The notes beneath the pieces were generated by a model. It saw nothing but the letters and a program-made list of their open reading frames with translations, made no database searches and had not been told where the DNA came from. From contig NC_081413.1 of assembly GCF_030272615.1 (NCBI RefSeq), positions 561,288,445 to 561,352,444 on the forward strand: a stretch of 64,000 nucleotides of DNA, given 5' to 3'. How positions within the stretch are numbered: the first letter of the stretch is position 1; each line of letters begins with the position of its first letter. The stretch is from Cryptomeria japonica (taxonomy: Eukaryota; Streptophyta; Pinopsida; Cupressales; Cupressaceae). Shown here piece by piece: positions 1-11,761 of the stretch. Made by a program: the position numbers and the translations under genes.

Positions 1-554
1 TAGATATGGTATCAGAGTCAAGTTAACACTAGACCTAAGAGTTTGCCACTTGAAATCTATTATAGAAAATTGAGACATATTGAATTTTGGGGTTACAGGA
101 TGTGGATCTGTTGTACACCTAGGAAAAAGGTCTGACTTTTGCAACTAAATCTAGATTGGAGAAACAAAACTAAATTTGAATACACCTATTGCAATTTATC
201 TTTAGACACTAAAACAATGGTTGGATGACTTAGGAAGGAGAGACCAAAAATACTTACTATGAAGAAGAGTACATCATAACCCCAATTTTCTTTTAAATCA
301 AACATGAACCAAGTGCCACCTCAAAAGGCCCCATTTGGAGAGAGAAGTATATACATGTTACTGAGATAAAGACTTAATTGGTTGTAAAGAAAAGTGTATA
401 TACCGATTGTGTGTATTGAATACCGATTGATCCAAACAAAGAAATTTGATAAATCAATTAATTCCAATAGAAATATTTGCACCTAAAGATGAGTTTCCTT
501 CAATGACAACCCTAAATACCATTTGTCTCATCAGATGAGTGTTAAGTGCCAACA
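1..554 (-). mobile_element. Copia-type LTR (3' LTR, minus-oriented), module A copy 1
   Basis: Read on the minus strand this begins TGTTGGCACTTAAC at 554, directly after a purine tract (complement of 555-569, gccaaagggggagat), and ends ATATCTA at the window edge, about three bases short of the expected TAACA end. The same LTR occurs in direct orientation at 24,862-25,418 with complete TG and CA ends. The polypurine tract next to it marks it as the 3' LTR of an element whose body lies at higher coordinates. It has no coding capacity. Confidence 0.8.
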
Positions 555-1592
555 ATCTCCCCCTTTGGCATTGATGGCAACACTCATGTGAAAAATGATA
601 CCATCTCTGAATCTACCTCTAAATCTGCTCCCCCTGAGTTGTACACACCTGCTATATACATCGGATATATTCCGTGTAAGTTATATATATGTTTTTCACT
701 GTATTCCTCCCCATTTGACATCAATGACAAAGGGGTGCCCACAAAGAATTTTGTACAGAAATATACATGTCGGTTCTATACAAGCTTTGAAATATCAACA
801 TACATAGTCTTAAAAAATAAAACGTAAGTGTCCCAAACTGGCTTGAGAGAGTAAGGAATGGAGGTGAATCCATTCGAGAGACTAGCATAATACTCAATTG
901 CCTTTGATTCTACGGGATCCTCCTTCTCCATATTAGATATACATTCAATCTTATGAAATAATAAGTTATCTAGCTAGGGACCTATGAAATTTCAAAGTTC
1001 AGTTGCTCTCTTTATTACATTGTCCCTTTCCTTTTCTAATTTCAAAATTTGATCCATAATAGCCAAAATTGGACCATCCAAAGAATTGGTTAGATTTACT
1101 AATGAGTTATAAGAATTGGAAATCTGAATCAAATTATTTCTATAGTCTAAGATTTGCTTGTCTAAGGTGGTTGTAATCTTTGCAAAATCTAGACAAGTCT
1201 TGTAAAATTTTCCTCCCTTGGCCAGTTCTACATCAATGGATTGCAAGTGAATTTGTAGTTTACCTTTCTATGATGCTATCATTTGCAAAAATCTTTGTTT
1301 TTGGGCTTCAACAAATTTGTCTTTAGCCTTAGTTATTGAAATCTTGAGAAAAGAATCATAATGCTTAGGAATAAAATCAACAATCTCCTTCAATTTACCA
1401 GATTAGCTTGTGCTCTTCTGTACCTAAAAATTAGGTACCAACCTGTTCAAAACCTCAAAAGTGTTCTTGATCAACTCTTTGTCTTTTTCTTCCTCCTTGG
1501 CCAACTCCTGAGTTGCTTGGGCCTGGAGTGTAGTTGCCACCAAAATATTCTCTACTAGAGACATCTTATGATAAGGCTTGTCAAAATTGATA
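555..1592 (-). pseudogene. 3' internal region of LTR element with coiled-coil ORF pieces (copy 1)
   Basis: Minus-strand reading frames include 992-1246, a helical, Lys/Glu/Ile/Leu-rich peptide with the stretch IMDQILKLEKERDNVIKRAT, and the end of 1424-1708, starting at the internal methionine MSLVENILVATT. The pieces are separated by stop codons. The matching direct copy at 23,851-24,424 shows the same order, so this was once one longer coiled-coil protein encoded just upstream of the polypurine tract. A position between pol and the 3' LTR is where some plant copia (SIRE-type) elements carry an extra ORF, but no family can be named from the sequence. The gene is broken and probably not expressed. 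Confidence 0.5.
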
Positions 1593-2034
1593 GAGAATGA
1601 CCTTGAAGAGAATTTAAAAGAGGAAATGGAAGAAGAGGAAGAAGCAGATGAGATCAATGAGATTGAGGAGGACTCAAACACCCCGAAACAAATCCCTAAG
1701 GTTCCCAATGTGTCTGGTGATGACGAGATGGTCCCCTATTCCCAAGACTCCCCTATTAAGACTTATAACAACAATAATTTGTATTATAATTTATAGGAGC
1801 TCAAGGAGAGAGTTTCTACTCTTAAGACAAAGAACGAGGAATAGAATCTGAAGATCAAAAATCTGTGTGATGCCTTAAGCTCCCTTTGCTGCGTTACGAA
1901 TGGGGTTATGAAGAATGTTATTTTGGGCATGGTTTCCGGTCAGGGAAGGATTAAAAAGAATAAGAAGAAGTTGGCGAAGCAGGGTCATATGGAGCAAGCT
2001 ATGGGTGATGAGGAGGAGCAGATGGATACCTAGG
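1593..2034 (+). pseudogene. Acidic, coiled-coil ORF fragment of unknown retroelement (copy 1)
   Basis: The plus-strand frame from about 1578 runs through a very acidic block (EEMEEEEEADEINEIEED), then VPNVSGDDEMVPYSQDS, a stop at 1795, then ELKERVSTLKTKNEE, a second stop, and NLKIKNLCDALSSLCC through to MGDEEEQMDT and a stop near 2031. The alternation of acidic and basic segments and the heptad-like ELKERVSTLK stretch suggest a nucleic-acid or scaffold-binding gag-like protein. Related copies lie on the minus strand near 23,390-23,838 and, in longer form, 36,040-36,950. Two in-frame stops make this copy a pseudogene. I do not recognise the family. A LINE ORF1 is possible but no reverse transcriptase is attached. 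Confidence 0.5.
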
Positions 2035-2569
2035 AATATAATCTTGGAAGACTCCAGTGGGTCTGGAATTTGCTTAAGAACTATTAGCTGCTCTTTGGGT
2101 TCTTTTTTTTTCCTTTTTGCTTATGATCATATTATGGATGTGTGTTGGGTCTGCATACCTTTTTATGTTAACTTTTATTATGCTACGACTGATATGACTT
2201 TTAGTAATATGCTTACTGCAGATGTTACTGTAAAGACCTTTAGTAGAATGCTAACTGATGATTTTTATAATTGGGATGATAAGTCTAGAAGTTGGAGGTT
2301 AGTTAATTAGGATGCGTAGAAATAACTATAGAACTATAAAAGTTTTTTATTATTTTTTAGTTTTTTAGTTTTTTAGCGTCGTCTCCCTACTTATATAATC
2401 AAAAACATATTCCAACAACTATAATATCCAACAATATATAATTCATATGATACAAATAAGAAATAAATATTGTATTCCTAATAAAATAGATTATATTTAT
2501 AGAAATTATATTCATATATTGATGAAACACACATCTAAATACAAAATTTTCATATAACTTAATTAACAA
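2035..2569 (+). other. Noncoding 3' tail of the acidic-ORF element (copy 1)
   Basis: This stretch is AT-rich with T-rich tracts (2104-2115, 2341-2373) and no convincing gene. It is the reverse complement of 22,850-23,385, and the homology stops abruptly at 2569. The shared AATTAACAAT end marks one end of module A. Confidence 0.6.
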
Positions 2570-2683
2570 TCACTGTCGAAAGCATGTTGGTCTTCCCCCA
2601 TGGATTCGTCGTTGCCTTCTTCCTCAAGCTTCTGAGAATCAACAACCAAAATCTCACGTAACTTCTGCTCCACCTTTATATAC

Positions 2684-2911
2684 TTAGTGGATAATTGAGA
2701 AATTATCTTTATCTGTCAATTGTTTCTCCACATTCTTCAGCTTGACTTGAAGCTCAGATTCTCTCAAAAGAGTGTTTTGCAAATCTTCCCAGAGAGCTAA
2801 TAATATGACTTGCGTATTACTATAATGATTTTCTATAGCTATTACAAGATTTCCAATCACTATATCTTCAAAGTTATCAATATTTACTCTTACTTCATTT
2901 AGGCTTTTCAT
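2684..2911 (-). pseudogene. Gag-like coiled-coil fragment (LTR element, copy 1)
   Basis: The minus-strand frame of 75 codons begins MKSLNEVRVNIDNFEDIVI and continues with a predicted helical, heptad-like stretch (ESELQVKLKNVEKQLTD). It lies downstream on the minus strand of the 2994-3188 fragment, and both follow a primer-binding-site-like sequence and an LTR at 3224-3441. The order LTR, primer site, acidic ORF, coiled coil is that of a gag region. No zinc knuckle or enzyme domain is visible. The near-identical partner is at 15,315-15,542. Confidence 0.5.
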
Positions 2912-2993
2912 GAATTCTTTTTTCCTTAGATTTTTTACTCTTACTTCATTTAGTCTTAATCTCTAATATTCTTGTCAATGAATCTTCCATAAA

Positions 2994-3188
2994 CTACAAT
3001 AGATCCGTGAGTAAGAAATTCTCTTCTCTTAGACTCACAATTTTCTTCTCTTGATATTGTTTGACATCATATGTTTCATCTTCTTCAAGCTCCTCTTCAA
3101 TCATTTTAGCATCCTCCTCTTCAGCCGAATCCAAGTTGTCAAGAAATTCTTCAATAAAAAACTTAACATCAGCATCTTCTTCTTCCAT
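2994..3188 (-). pseudogene. Acidic gag-like N-terminus after LTR (copy 1)
   Basis: This minus-strand ORF starts MEEEDADVKFFIEEFLDNLD some 35 bases after the LTR and a degenerate tRNA-iMet-type primer site (complement of about 3201-3218, ATATTAGAGCTTGGTG). The protein is strongly acidic (AEEEDAKMIEEELEEDE) and then basic. The partner copy at 15,577-15,819 extends further (80 codons), so this copy is cut short by a stop at its C-terminal end. Such a start directly behind a primer site is expected for the first codons of a gag gene. Confidence 0.55.
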
Positions 3189-3223
3189 CTCTGCTCAATG
3201 GTTCACCAAGCTCTAATATCAAT

Positions 3224-3441
3224 TGTTAATTTAAACAAAGAGAGAAAACCATATAATGAACACAAAACGGTAGAAAGGAAATAACACAAATGCAACAAAG
3301 AAGACATGGGAAACAAATTTATAGTGGTTCACCCTATAGGCTACGTCTGCACACAACCATTTATACAATCACATTCAGCTGTGAAACAAAGAGCTAGAGA
3401 CAGTGAATGGTCATGTGACCCTTGGACTTTATATTCTCAAA
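3224..3441 (-). mobile_element. Copia-type 5' LTR (minus-oriented), copy 1
   Basis: Plus-strand TGTTAATTTAAACAAAGAG at 3224 is the inverted end of an LTR whose other end lies near TATTCTCAA at about 3440. It contains the motif TTTATAGTGGTTCACC followed by CTACGTC, whose reverse complement is typical of the R/U5 part of plant copia LTRs, and a TATA-like TGTATAAATGG on the minus strand. It is homologous to 10,837-11,114 and 15,855-16,072. Relative to 10,837-11,114 it lacks about 60 bases. Confidence 0.7.
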
Positions 3442-6400
3442 ACTAGCTTTTTAAGTAATGCTCTTATCAAATATATTTTATGGTTAGTGTTAATAATGAA
3501 ATGCCAATAAATTAAATATACAGAATTGAAATAAAAAAAAAAATATCATACAATCAGAAACAAAGAAACACCTAATTTATAATGATTCACTATAAAGACT
3601 ACATCTACTTTGAGGCATGGAAAAACTCTTTACTAATCTCTTTTTCTACCATGCATACAACAACAGTTTGCACCAGAATGTGAATGAGCTCAGAGACAAT
3701 TGGAAGGAAAAAAATAATTGACCATTGGATTTTATATATCAACATTTAAATATTATTATTTTATTTCTTTGCTTTGTTTAAATGCTAATTAACAATGTCA
3801 GTTCTTTAGAAATGTACTGTAAAACTTGAGGCACTCCACGTGTTGATTGACGCAAGAGTACTGTAAAACTTGTCAAAAGTATAGTAAAATATTTGCAATG
3901 TTTATCTTGGAAACCCTTCTCCTGTTTATCATTTTGGGGCTCGGTTTATCATTTTGGGGCAATCAAATAACTTGACAGACCTGGCAAGCAAGGGGAACTT
4001 AAATTTCAAAAAAAAAATAAGATGGAGGTTTATTACTATATGCATACATGCCAAACTTATATTTTTTTCTCGACTTTTATTTTGAATATCCTAAGAGATG
4101 TCGACTCTCTCGACTATCTTCTAAGTCTCCAAAAATAAGCAAGGAGGGAAATTCTTATTTTTAAAGATTACATACTATTTCAGATGTATTTGATTAAATA
4201 TAATTAGAGGGATTCTAGGCATTAGCTTTTCTTGACAAGTTTTTATATGCTAGAGTTGGAAACAGTTTTTTGAAATAAAAAACTTTTATGCTACAAGGAT
4301 TGTAGGAGGAATAGAATTGCGTCAAAAATAAAGTATGGGGACACACTTTTTATTATCAATGGGGACTTTAAAACCAGTAAGACTCAATCGGGTGAAAATT
4401 CCAAAATATGGTTAATAAGATTCAGTCGAATGAAACTTGTTGTGTAATCTACAATATTTGTATCAATATTATTTGAGCTGTAGTAAGCAAACATTTTGCT
4501 TAGCATGTTTGGCCTTCTCTAATGCTTGGCTATGTATTTGAATGAGATACCTATTCTCAAGGTCATCATAGGTAAATTCTCATCTATATCTGGGAGCAAA
4601 GGGCTACATTGTTTTTTTAATTGAATTGTACTATTTTAATGGAACTGATGTTATGGACAAAAGAATTAGGGATATGCTATCAAAATCGCAGGTGAAAAAA
4701 TAATAAACCTGTCTAATTATTCTAATTCATAGAATCCACTTTAATTATATCCCAGTCAATTATGACATCAGAACCAACAAATCTATGCTAGCATGGTTCA
4801 ATAATATCCTTTAAATTTTGTTTGGCACTTCTTTGTGCACAAAATAATCATAACATATTGGTCTACACATACCTTCCAAAGTTTAACTTTTATATCTAAT
4901 GTTGTGTATGTAAACGTATTATCTTATGAAATTTCAATTTATCAACAAATATCATCACATATAATTAAAAATTTTAGAAATACATAAGATTAATCAATCA
5001 TCAATTTATTAAAATAATAAACAGTAATTCCACAATCTATAATCAATAATTTCACATTCATTGCACCATTTCACAAAGGAATCTATTAGTAACAACTTAC
5101 ATCAAATTCAACTAGTATCAAACAAAATGATCATCTTATCAACATTATTTGAGAAAGAGCGAGACTTAAGTATTCCTAGCTAACATATATGACAACATTG
5201 TTTCACCTTTTAAGTAAGTAGTAGACAATTAACCATAAGTAAGAACAAGTAACATTCATACAGTTCTTAATTTAATTTAAAGCTAATAATGGGAAACTTA
5301 CAATAGCAAACCTACTAATTAGTATTTCCCTTATTTTAAAAATTTGGTACTATGCAAATGTGTCAAAGCAAGTATCAAATTCTATTTCACACCTGCATAG
5401 GAAAAACAAAAATAATAATTAGCAGGATCACTCAAAATAACAAATAGCAATTAAGAAAGCTTTCTACAAAACCATAATTCTACAAAACATAATCAAGGAT
5501 CCAAGAACTTAAGTATCCAAGCTACAAACAAATTAATTTTATAAAACATAAGCAAAAATAAAATAAGTGTAAAGAATAGCATGAGTACAGTTAGCTATCT
5601 ACTATATATTCTAAACATATTAAACATATGAGGCATTTATCTCATTATATTTTCATATTGTGTTTCATAGAGTGTACATCTAGCTACAACATCAAAATAA
5701 CACAAATCATAACCTCATTCTTACTTAATTTATACAAATCTTGCTTCAATCGTAAATTACTAGATGGGGGAAACCATACTCATAGGATAGAGAAAAATAG
5801 GGCAACCAACAAAGTAGAGTTGGAGTCAGAAAGAAATAACCAAATTCTAATCATAGCATTTGGGACTTCTTATATAACATTTTAACTTAAGAATAACATT
5901 TTAACTTGATAAGATCAAGAATTATTAAAGGAATATTTCTTCCTATGTTTAACATCTATCCCCATGAAACAATTAATAAACATCAACTAAATAAACAACA
6001 AAAGAAGCTAGAAACATCATTTGAAGCAACAACTAAAGAAGCTATAAACCATGCTTACTATTGTGATTATCATGTTGACACCATGCTTCATTACCACATT
6101 TCTTCACTAGTTTTTTATTCTTTCTATTTTGTTGATTTAATAAATACTCAAAATGCAATATCAAAATTCTCTATTTTCCATTCTCAAAATCTAACTATGA
6201 AATTATTCTAAATGTTAGTTTTCTAAACATTAAGCTCTTTTCTAGTTACTTCTTCAACTACCTGCAACATAATTCTAGATTCTTTGTAGGGAATATGTTT
6301 AAAAAAACCTATAACATTGCTAAATAAAGCTAGAAATAATATATTGCTACAACTTTCTTAGTCACAATTTTTGATTAATAATTATAAGTTTTATTTTAAA

Positions 6401-7427
6401 TATTTTAATTGGTTGTTATTAAAAATTATGAAGAAGAATAAAAAGTCTAATCTTCTTAATATTTCATTAGTCTATAGTTTATACCTTGATTTCAAGATTC
6501 ACATACATATCCTAGTCTGCAATATGCAAATTAAGAGTGGAATAAATAATTTATACTCTTATTTGTAACATAAATCTGAAAATGAGTTTGAGGACTCAAT
6601 TTTTAATAGGGAGGAAATTAAGAGCAACAAAGAAATCTAAGATGAACCCCTCAACCTAGTTCTAGTTCTAACTATTGCCTCTTTCATTTCCTTGTGGCAA
6701 AGAATCAATTTAATGAGGCACCTGAAGGGCTCAATTGTTTAATGGATTATGGAGATGATGAAATGGATGGGAAGAATGCTTGTACTTGAGAACCTAGTAT
6801 GAAATGGATTATCTAGGATACAAAAGTAATAGCGAATGCATAAAATGCATAGAAAGTGTAATTGAGAACCTAGTTATGCCCTGCACTATGAGAAAAAATA
6901 TTGGGAGAAAGTGGAAGAAGAAAGTGTAAGGATCCACAAGTGAAAGAAAAAAGATTGATGGGCTATATCTCTTAATGCCTCTATGTTGTTTCTTCTTTGT
7001 GTTGTTCCTATTAGTAGATCCTCATAGGATGTTTCTCTAATTCTTTAGTTACTTGTTTTATAGATAGATTATAAGCTTTTTGATATTTTGATTGTTAGGT
7101 TTAACTTGTAAGTCTTTGTTTTGATGGTTTTTTGTTTGGATGTATAACAGTATGGTGTCCTTTCCCACATAATATAATAAAAAAAATAGAGGCCAAAAAT
7201 CTTAATAATTCACAAAAGCAATTTTCTAAATTTTCTTTATGATACTATTCATCATTCAAGAAACTATTGATAAAATTTTTGAAACAGAAAAAATCAATTA
7301 AGAAAAATAACTCATCCCAGAAAAATTTAAATATTACTACAAAACAAACCCAAGTAACATAATATAAAAATGTTGGCAGTAAAAAATAATAAATTCTATA
7401 AAATAATATAAACGGTTATCCAAATTC
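3442..7427. other. Noncoding AT-rich part of module B, copy 1
   Basis: No gene is supportable here. At 3580-3620 a degenerate LTR-like motif (TATAATGATTCACTATAAAG followed by CTACATCTAC) suggests an older decayed LTR. At 3923-3959 an 18-base unit containing TTTATCATTTTGGGGC occurs twice. Open frames such as 5906-6211 lack a proper ATG start and have no recognisable domain. They are kept between the two module B copies only because the duplication is recent. Confidence 0.6.
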
Positions 7428-7780
7428 ATTTTTTCTCTTAATTCTTTTTAGTATCTTTCTAATTTTATCTCAATGTAGAGATTATGTTTTCTACCCAAAA
7501 TGAAAAAAATTGTACATCATAATTTATTTATTTTTTAAATTCTTCGTTACGAAAAAATCTTTCTTTTTTCTAATTATTTATTCTTTACCTTATTTTAATT
7601 ATCTTTTTTTTTGTTCAAGATGATACACAAGTTTTTACATATAGTTTTCTACTTTGTGAATAAGGGATAAATATAGAAGAGATTACATTTAGATTGATAA
7701 ATAATAATGATATGTAATATATGATTAAGGAGCTAGATAAATATACTAATTACATGTATTATGGAAGCATTTTAAAAATT
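7427..7780. repeat. Module C copy 1 (matches 26,469-26,822)
   Basis: The segment from CATTTTTTCTCTTAATTC to GGAAGCATTTTAAAAATT matches 26,469-26,822 with few changes. In this copy module D follows immediately at 7781. In the other copy about 1.65 kb of additional sequence lies between C and D. It is noncoding. Confidence 0.8.
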
Positions 7781-9853
7781 GATACTATCAATTACCTAAA
7801 TTGATATAAAAATTAGAACCTTGAGAACCATATCTTAAATAACAAATTTGGAAACACACAAATTCCTTGTGATATACCAATACCAATGCTAAAATATTAA
7901 TAATCTGAAAGTCTAAGTAATCTTGATAAAAAATAAGTTTCATATTTTGAATGTCTTATAGCTTGAACCAACCTAATACTGGTGTAGATACTATCAATTA
8001 CCTAAATTGATATAAAAATTATAACCTTGAGAACCATATCTTAAATAACAAATTTGGAAACACACAAATTCGTTGTGATATACCAATACCACTGCTAAAA
8101 TATTAATAATCTATCACTTGGATGCCATTAGAGAAAGCTTTTCTAAACCTTGTGAAGTCAATCTATCACTTGCATGCTATTGGTAAAATTATGCCAACCA
8201 TATTATATGGCTAGATAATTATTTTGGTAGAGAAAACTTCTTGAATCCTACCATTATAAATCAATGATGAGATTATCCATAAAAGGGTCACATGTTTTAC
8301 AATTTCAATGATCACTTTATGATTTACAAGTTTTCTATCAATATAACAATTTCATTTAATATAATACTAAATTTTAAAAAATCCATATAATAAAGAAAAA
8401 TCACATAGTGGCTAGTACTTGGCTTGTTTTTAGTATGGTTTTAATAATAATTATGATTTAATTTTAATAATGATTATATTTTAAAATTATAATAATTAAG
8501 ATAAAAAATTAAACATAATTATTTCATAATAATTAAAATTTTACTAGAAAAAATTATATAAATTAAAGAAATCATAAAAAAAATTTAATTTCACAAAATA
8601 AAGTTAAATAATTGATATAGTTTTAGATTTAAATCTATTTTAAAAAATAAAATATAATAAATAAAAATGTATAAACAAAACTATATAAAAAATTAAATAT
8701 TAAGAAAAATTAAATTAATAATAAATAACAATAGTTTGATAGATAATAATTTTATAAAGTTAAATTAATTAAATAAAAATAGTAATAATTTTTTAAATTC
8801 ATTATCATTTAAATATAATAAAATATGTATATAAAAGTATAACTAGTTTTAAACATATTAATTCAATAAAAGAAAATTGTAACTAAAAATAACAAATCAA
8901 TTTTTACTTATATAATTATTATTATAAATATATATCCTTATTATTTGATTTGATTATAGATCTATTTATGTTATAATAATATATTATTAAAATAATATAA
9001 CATTATAAAATTCTATAAAATGTGCCGGAGTAGACCAATAAAGTTAAATTAAATTAAAAAATTAAGGAAAAAGAATAAGTAATCATATCGATTAAATTCT
9101 AGTAAAGACTCTTGAAAAATATAATATTAATTATTTGTTCATACCATAGAACTATTGGCAAGAATTTGTATTTCACTTGTTTTAACAAATAGAAACAAGT
9201 GCCACATAGTGCCAAGTGCCTTAATAATTTTCTGGTCTAAATAATTTTATCTAATAAGCATTTAAACATGACAAATGAATTGTGTGAATGTATAAGATTT
9301 TGATTATTAATTATTATTAAAATAACATATTATTTTTATTTTATTTTTTAAGTTGTAAAAATAAGCTTCTGAATAATTGACTTGTTTGGAAAAAAATAAA
9401 TAAATAAACTGATTTAACTTTTTTTTTTTAATAAATTAATAAACCAAAAAATATCATTAAATTTGGCATTCAAAAAACCTGCGATTATGCAACAAAAATA
9501 TATTTTGTAAATTATAATGTTAACAAATGTGCATCTATACTATCAAATAAATTAAAAAAATTTAAAGAAAGAAAACTAATTGTTTTTCATTGGTCTAAAT
9601 AATTTTTTTTAATAACCGTATAAACACAATAAATGAATTTTCATTACAATAGTATAGTACTAATAAGATATTTTTTCTAATTTCAAAAATATTTGTCTAA
9701 ACTAAAATATAAGTGTTAATTTTTTAACAATTCATATTTAAAAAACAAATTTTATGGATTTTTATTGGTTGAAAACTTCAACCATGTGGGTGATTAATGA
9801 GGTTCAATTGGCATAATTTTCAAAAAAAATAATTAAATAAACTTGCTACATAA
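7781..9853. repeat. Module D, AT-rich noncoding part, copy 1
   Basis: This corresponds to 28,473-30,399 and to 30,487-32,557. It contains an internal tandem repeat of about 207 bp (7,781 to about 8,112) with the phrase GAACCATATCTTAAATAACA present twice. From 8,400 to 9,800 the sequence is extremely AT-rich with many stops in all frames. I see no gene. Confidence 0.75.
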
Positions 9854-10060
9854 TTGTGTGTTATCGCAATGCTTTTTTTCGCCCATAGAAGATTAATTTT
9901 ATCTTATCTCTTATCTCTTATGGATTTCATAAAAGATTGGTCTGCAGCGGTCGATCAATTCCCATCCTCGCCTGCGATTTCTTATAAAAGTTTGCATGTG
10001 GAAACTATTTTCCTACTCAGAAATTCTTCCAATAACAACGAAATGTCATGCTCCAGGTAG
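9854..10060 (+). promoter_or_regulatory. Candidate promoter and first exon of a truncated gene (copy 1)
   Basis: A GC-richer island breaks the AT-rich background. TTCTTATAAAAG at about 9,979 is a good TATA box. About 60 bases downstream an ATG (10,041) opens ATG TCA TGC TCC AG followed by GTAGTC, a possible 5' splice site. The longer frame beginning at 9854 (68 codons, no known domain) is also open and also ends just after the splice-like site. The region is conserved at 32,558-32,764. A possible acceptor lies at about 10,453 (ATCTCAG), but the exon after it closes within about 25 codons. The retroelement LTR at 10,837 may have cut off the rest. No product can be named. Confidence 0.3.
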
Positions 10061-10836
10061 TCATATGTTCAAGTTCATTAGCTTGCCATGTTCTTGAATG
10101 CGCCCTGGTCGTTAGTTGTTATACGGTAGTTTACATATGTCGTGATAGGACCATTCCCAGAAACATGGATTAGGTTCTCAGTTGATATTTTTCATGAACT
10201 GCGATGGCATGGTCTGTACATAATTGCTTTGAAATTAAATCAAATATTTCCTTAGAACTCTTCGCAATTCACAGATTTTCTTATAAGTATAATGGCTTTT
10301 AGATTTTGCAATTGATGCAGTGTGGACCTTTGGTACGATAGAGTTTTGGCTCTTTTAACTAAATATCTGAAAATCCAGAGATCGCGGTTGATTCATTTTC
10401 TATATGGTACTACTGAATCTCACACTTTATCTCATATTTCAATTTTATCTCAGGGAATTTGGATGGTACTCCTATTTGTGGGACTTCCTACCAGATATTG
10501 ATTCTTCCATTTAACACTTTCTGAACGGATTGGGATAAAGTCATAATTAATATATGCAAATTTGAAGCTAAGGTTATGAGGGTTGGTTATCATTGGGTAT
10601 GTGTATAACATATTTATGTGTACGGCAAAAAATCGCTTCAAATGTATTAGGAAAATCTTTTCTGTGCTTTAAATGAACTAGCCCTTATCTTATTTCTCAT
10701 TATGAGATAAATGGTTTAATGATAACCTGTAAATCTGCTAGCAATAATTAATGAAAATGCTCCTTGTAAGGAAAGTGGGTTTTATATTTTAATTTATGTT
10801 TATAGTTGTAAATTTTTGGAGTAACAACCAATTAAC
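10061..10836. other. No recognisable gene; flank shared with 32,765-33,541
   Basis: This stretch of module D is moderately AT-rich and well conserved with its second copy. It contains splice-like sites but no exon longer than about 30 codons that can be supported. It ends at the LTR of the minus-strand element. Confidence 0.5.
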
Positions 10837-11114
10837 TGTTAATTTAAACAAAGAGAGAAAAACATATAATGAACACAAAATAGTAGAAAGGAAATAACAC
10901 AAATGCAATAAAGAAGACATGGGACACAAATTTATAGTGGTTCATCATATAGATTACGTCCACTCTCAACAAGAGAATTCTATTCATTAATGGTTCTCCA
11001 AATACATAACATATATAACTACACACGGTCATTTATACAATCACATGCAGTTGTGAAACATAGAGTTAGTTAAAGTGAATGGTCATGTGACCGCTGGAGT
11101 TAATATTCCCAACA
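10837..11114 (-). mobile_element. Copia-type 3' LTR (minus-oriented) of the HSP20-carrying element
   Basis: The minus strand reads TGTTGGGAATATTAACTCC from 11,114 and ends GTTTAAATTAACA at 10,837, so both TG and CA ends are present (278 bp). A purine tract, the complement of 11,115-11,126 (ATGGGGAGTT), precedes it, which marks it as a 3' LTR. A TATA-like TGTATAAATGACC and the GTGGACGTA...ATGAACCACTATAAA motif of plant copia R/U5 regions are visible. The matching 5' LTR is 15,855-16,072. Confidence 0.75.
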
Positions 11115-11435
11115 AACTCCCCATGAAGGCCAACTCATACAGCCATTCACAACTACATCCTGCTTCAATTCCAAAGCTCACATTACATCCACCCTTCACG
11201 ATTTTAACTTCACAAACTCTTGTCCACACAAGCTTCGGATTAACCTTCTCCAAATCAAATCATCCCTAAAAACTCCACATAGAATATTGGAATATAATCT
11301 CAACTACCTCCACCGTATAGTCAATCATGTAATATGAACCCTCCATATCAACATTAATATTTACCAGAAGCTTCTATCTTATCAACTTAATTGCACAACC
11401 ACCTACAAGGAAATCCCTGAAAACTCCACATAGAA
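11115..11435 (-). other. Remaining body of the minus-strand element next to its polypurine tract
   Basis: Some 40 codons are open on the minus strand (containing WTRVCEVKIVKGGCN), with no recognised domain. Its upper end was displaced by the insertion at 11,436 and by the 151-bp local duplication. Confidence 0.35.
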
Positions 11436-11563
11436 TATTGGAATATAATCTCAACTACCTCCACCGTATAGTCAATCATGTAATATGAACCCTCCATATC
11501 AACATTAATATTTACCAGAAGCTTCTATCTTATCAACTTAATTGCACAACCACCTACAAGGGA
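11262..11563. repeat. 151-bp tandem duplication across a 5' LTR start
   Basis: The segment from ATCCCTAAAAACTCCACATAG to CACCTACAAGG occurs at 11,262-11,412 and again at 11,413-11,563 with one or two changes. Each unit carries 25 bases of flank followed by the first ~126 bases of the LTR. It must have happened after the LTR element inserted. Confidence 0.85.
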
Positions 11564-11743
11564 AGTTTCTTCTAGCTACCTCCTGCACAATCTAGAAAGA
11601 TCTAAGTCCTCAATATCAAGAGGCATTTTCGTAATTAGTAGGAAGGAAGAATGAAAATATGGTTTGATAAAAATTTGTCTTCCTTGTGTGCTGCTCTATT
11701 TTCTCCATACTCTATTTTTGTGTTCTATTCTCTTTCATTACCA
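11436..11743 (+). repeat. 5' LTR of the TR-GAG-like element
   Basis: It begins TATTGGAATATAATC (the 3' copy has the expected TGTTGG start) and ends CATTACCA. The promoter-like part contains CTCTATTTTTGTGTTC near its end, shared with the 3' LTR. Confidence 0.75.
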
Positions 11744-11748
11744 ATATG

Positions 11749-11761
11749 TGGTATCAGAGCC
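11749..11761 (+). other. Primer-binding site, tRNA-iMet type
   Basis: TGGTATCAGAGCC, complementary to the 3' end of initiator methionine tRNA, lies five bases after the 5' LTR. Confidence 0.8.

Larger units (their letters stand above)
1..2569. repeat. Module A, inverted copy (matches 22,850-25,418)
   Basis: The entire first 2.57 kb reads as the reverse complement of 22,850-25,418 with scattered substitutions, including the LTR, the coiled-coil region, the acidic ORF and the 3' tail. The two copies are separated by about 20.3 kb in inverted orientation. The junction at 2569/2570 with module B differs from the junction at 22,849/22,850 with an AT microsatellite. Confidence 0.85.
2570..7427. 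repeat. Module B copy 1 (direct repeat of 15,203-20,074)
   Basis: Starting at CACTGTCGAAAGCATG and ending at GGTTATCCAAATTC, this block matches 15,203-20,074 along its whole length with a few per cent substitutions and small indels. It contains retroelement gag-like fragments and an LTR at its left end, and about 4 kb of noncoding AT-rich DNA. At its right end it passes into module C, whereas the second copy passes into the F-box gene. Confidence 0.85.

Noticed and set aside
5906-6211. 101-codon ORF conserved at 18,542-18,847
   Set aside because: It starts with TTG, has no domain, and lies in a recent duplication where any sequence is conserved.
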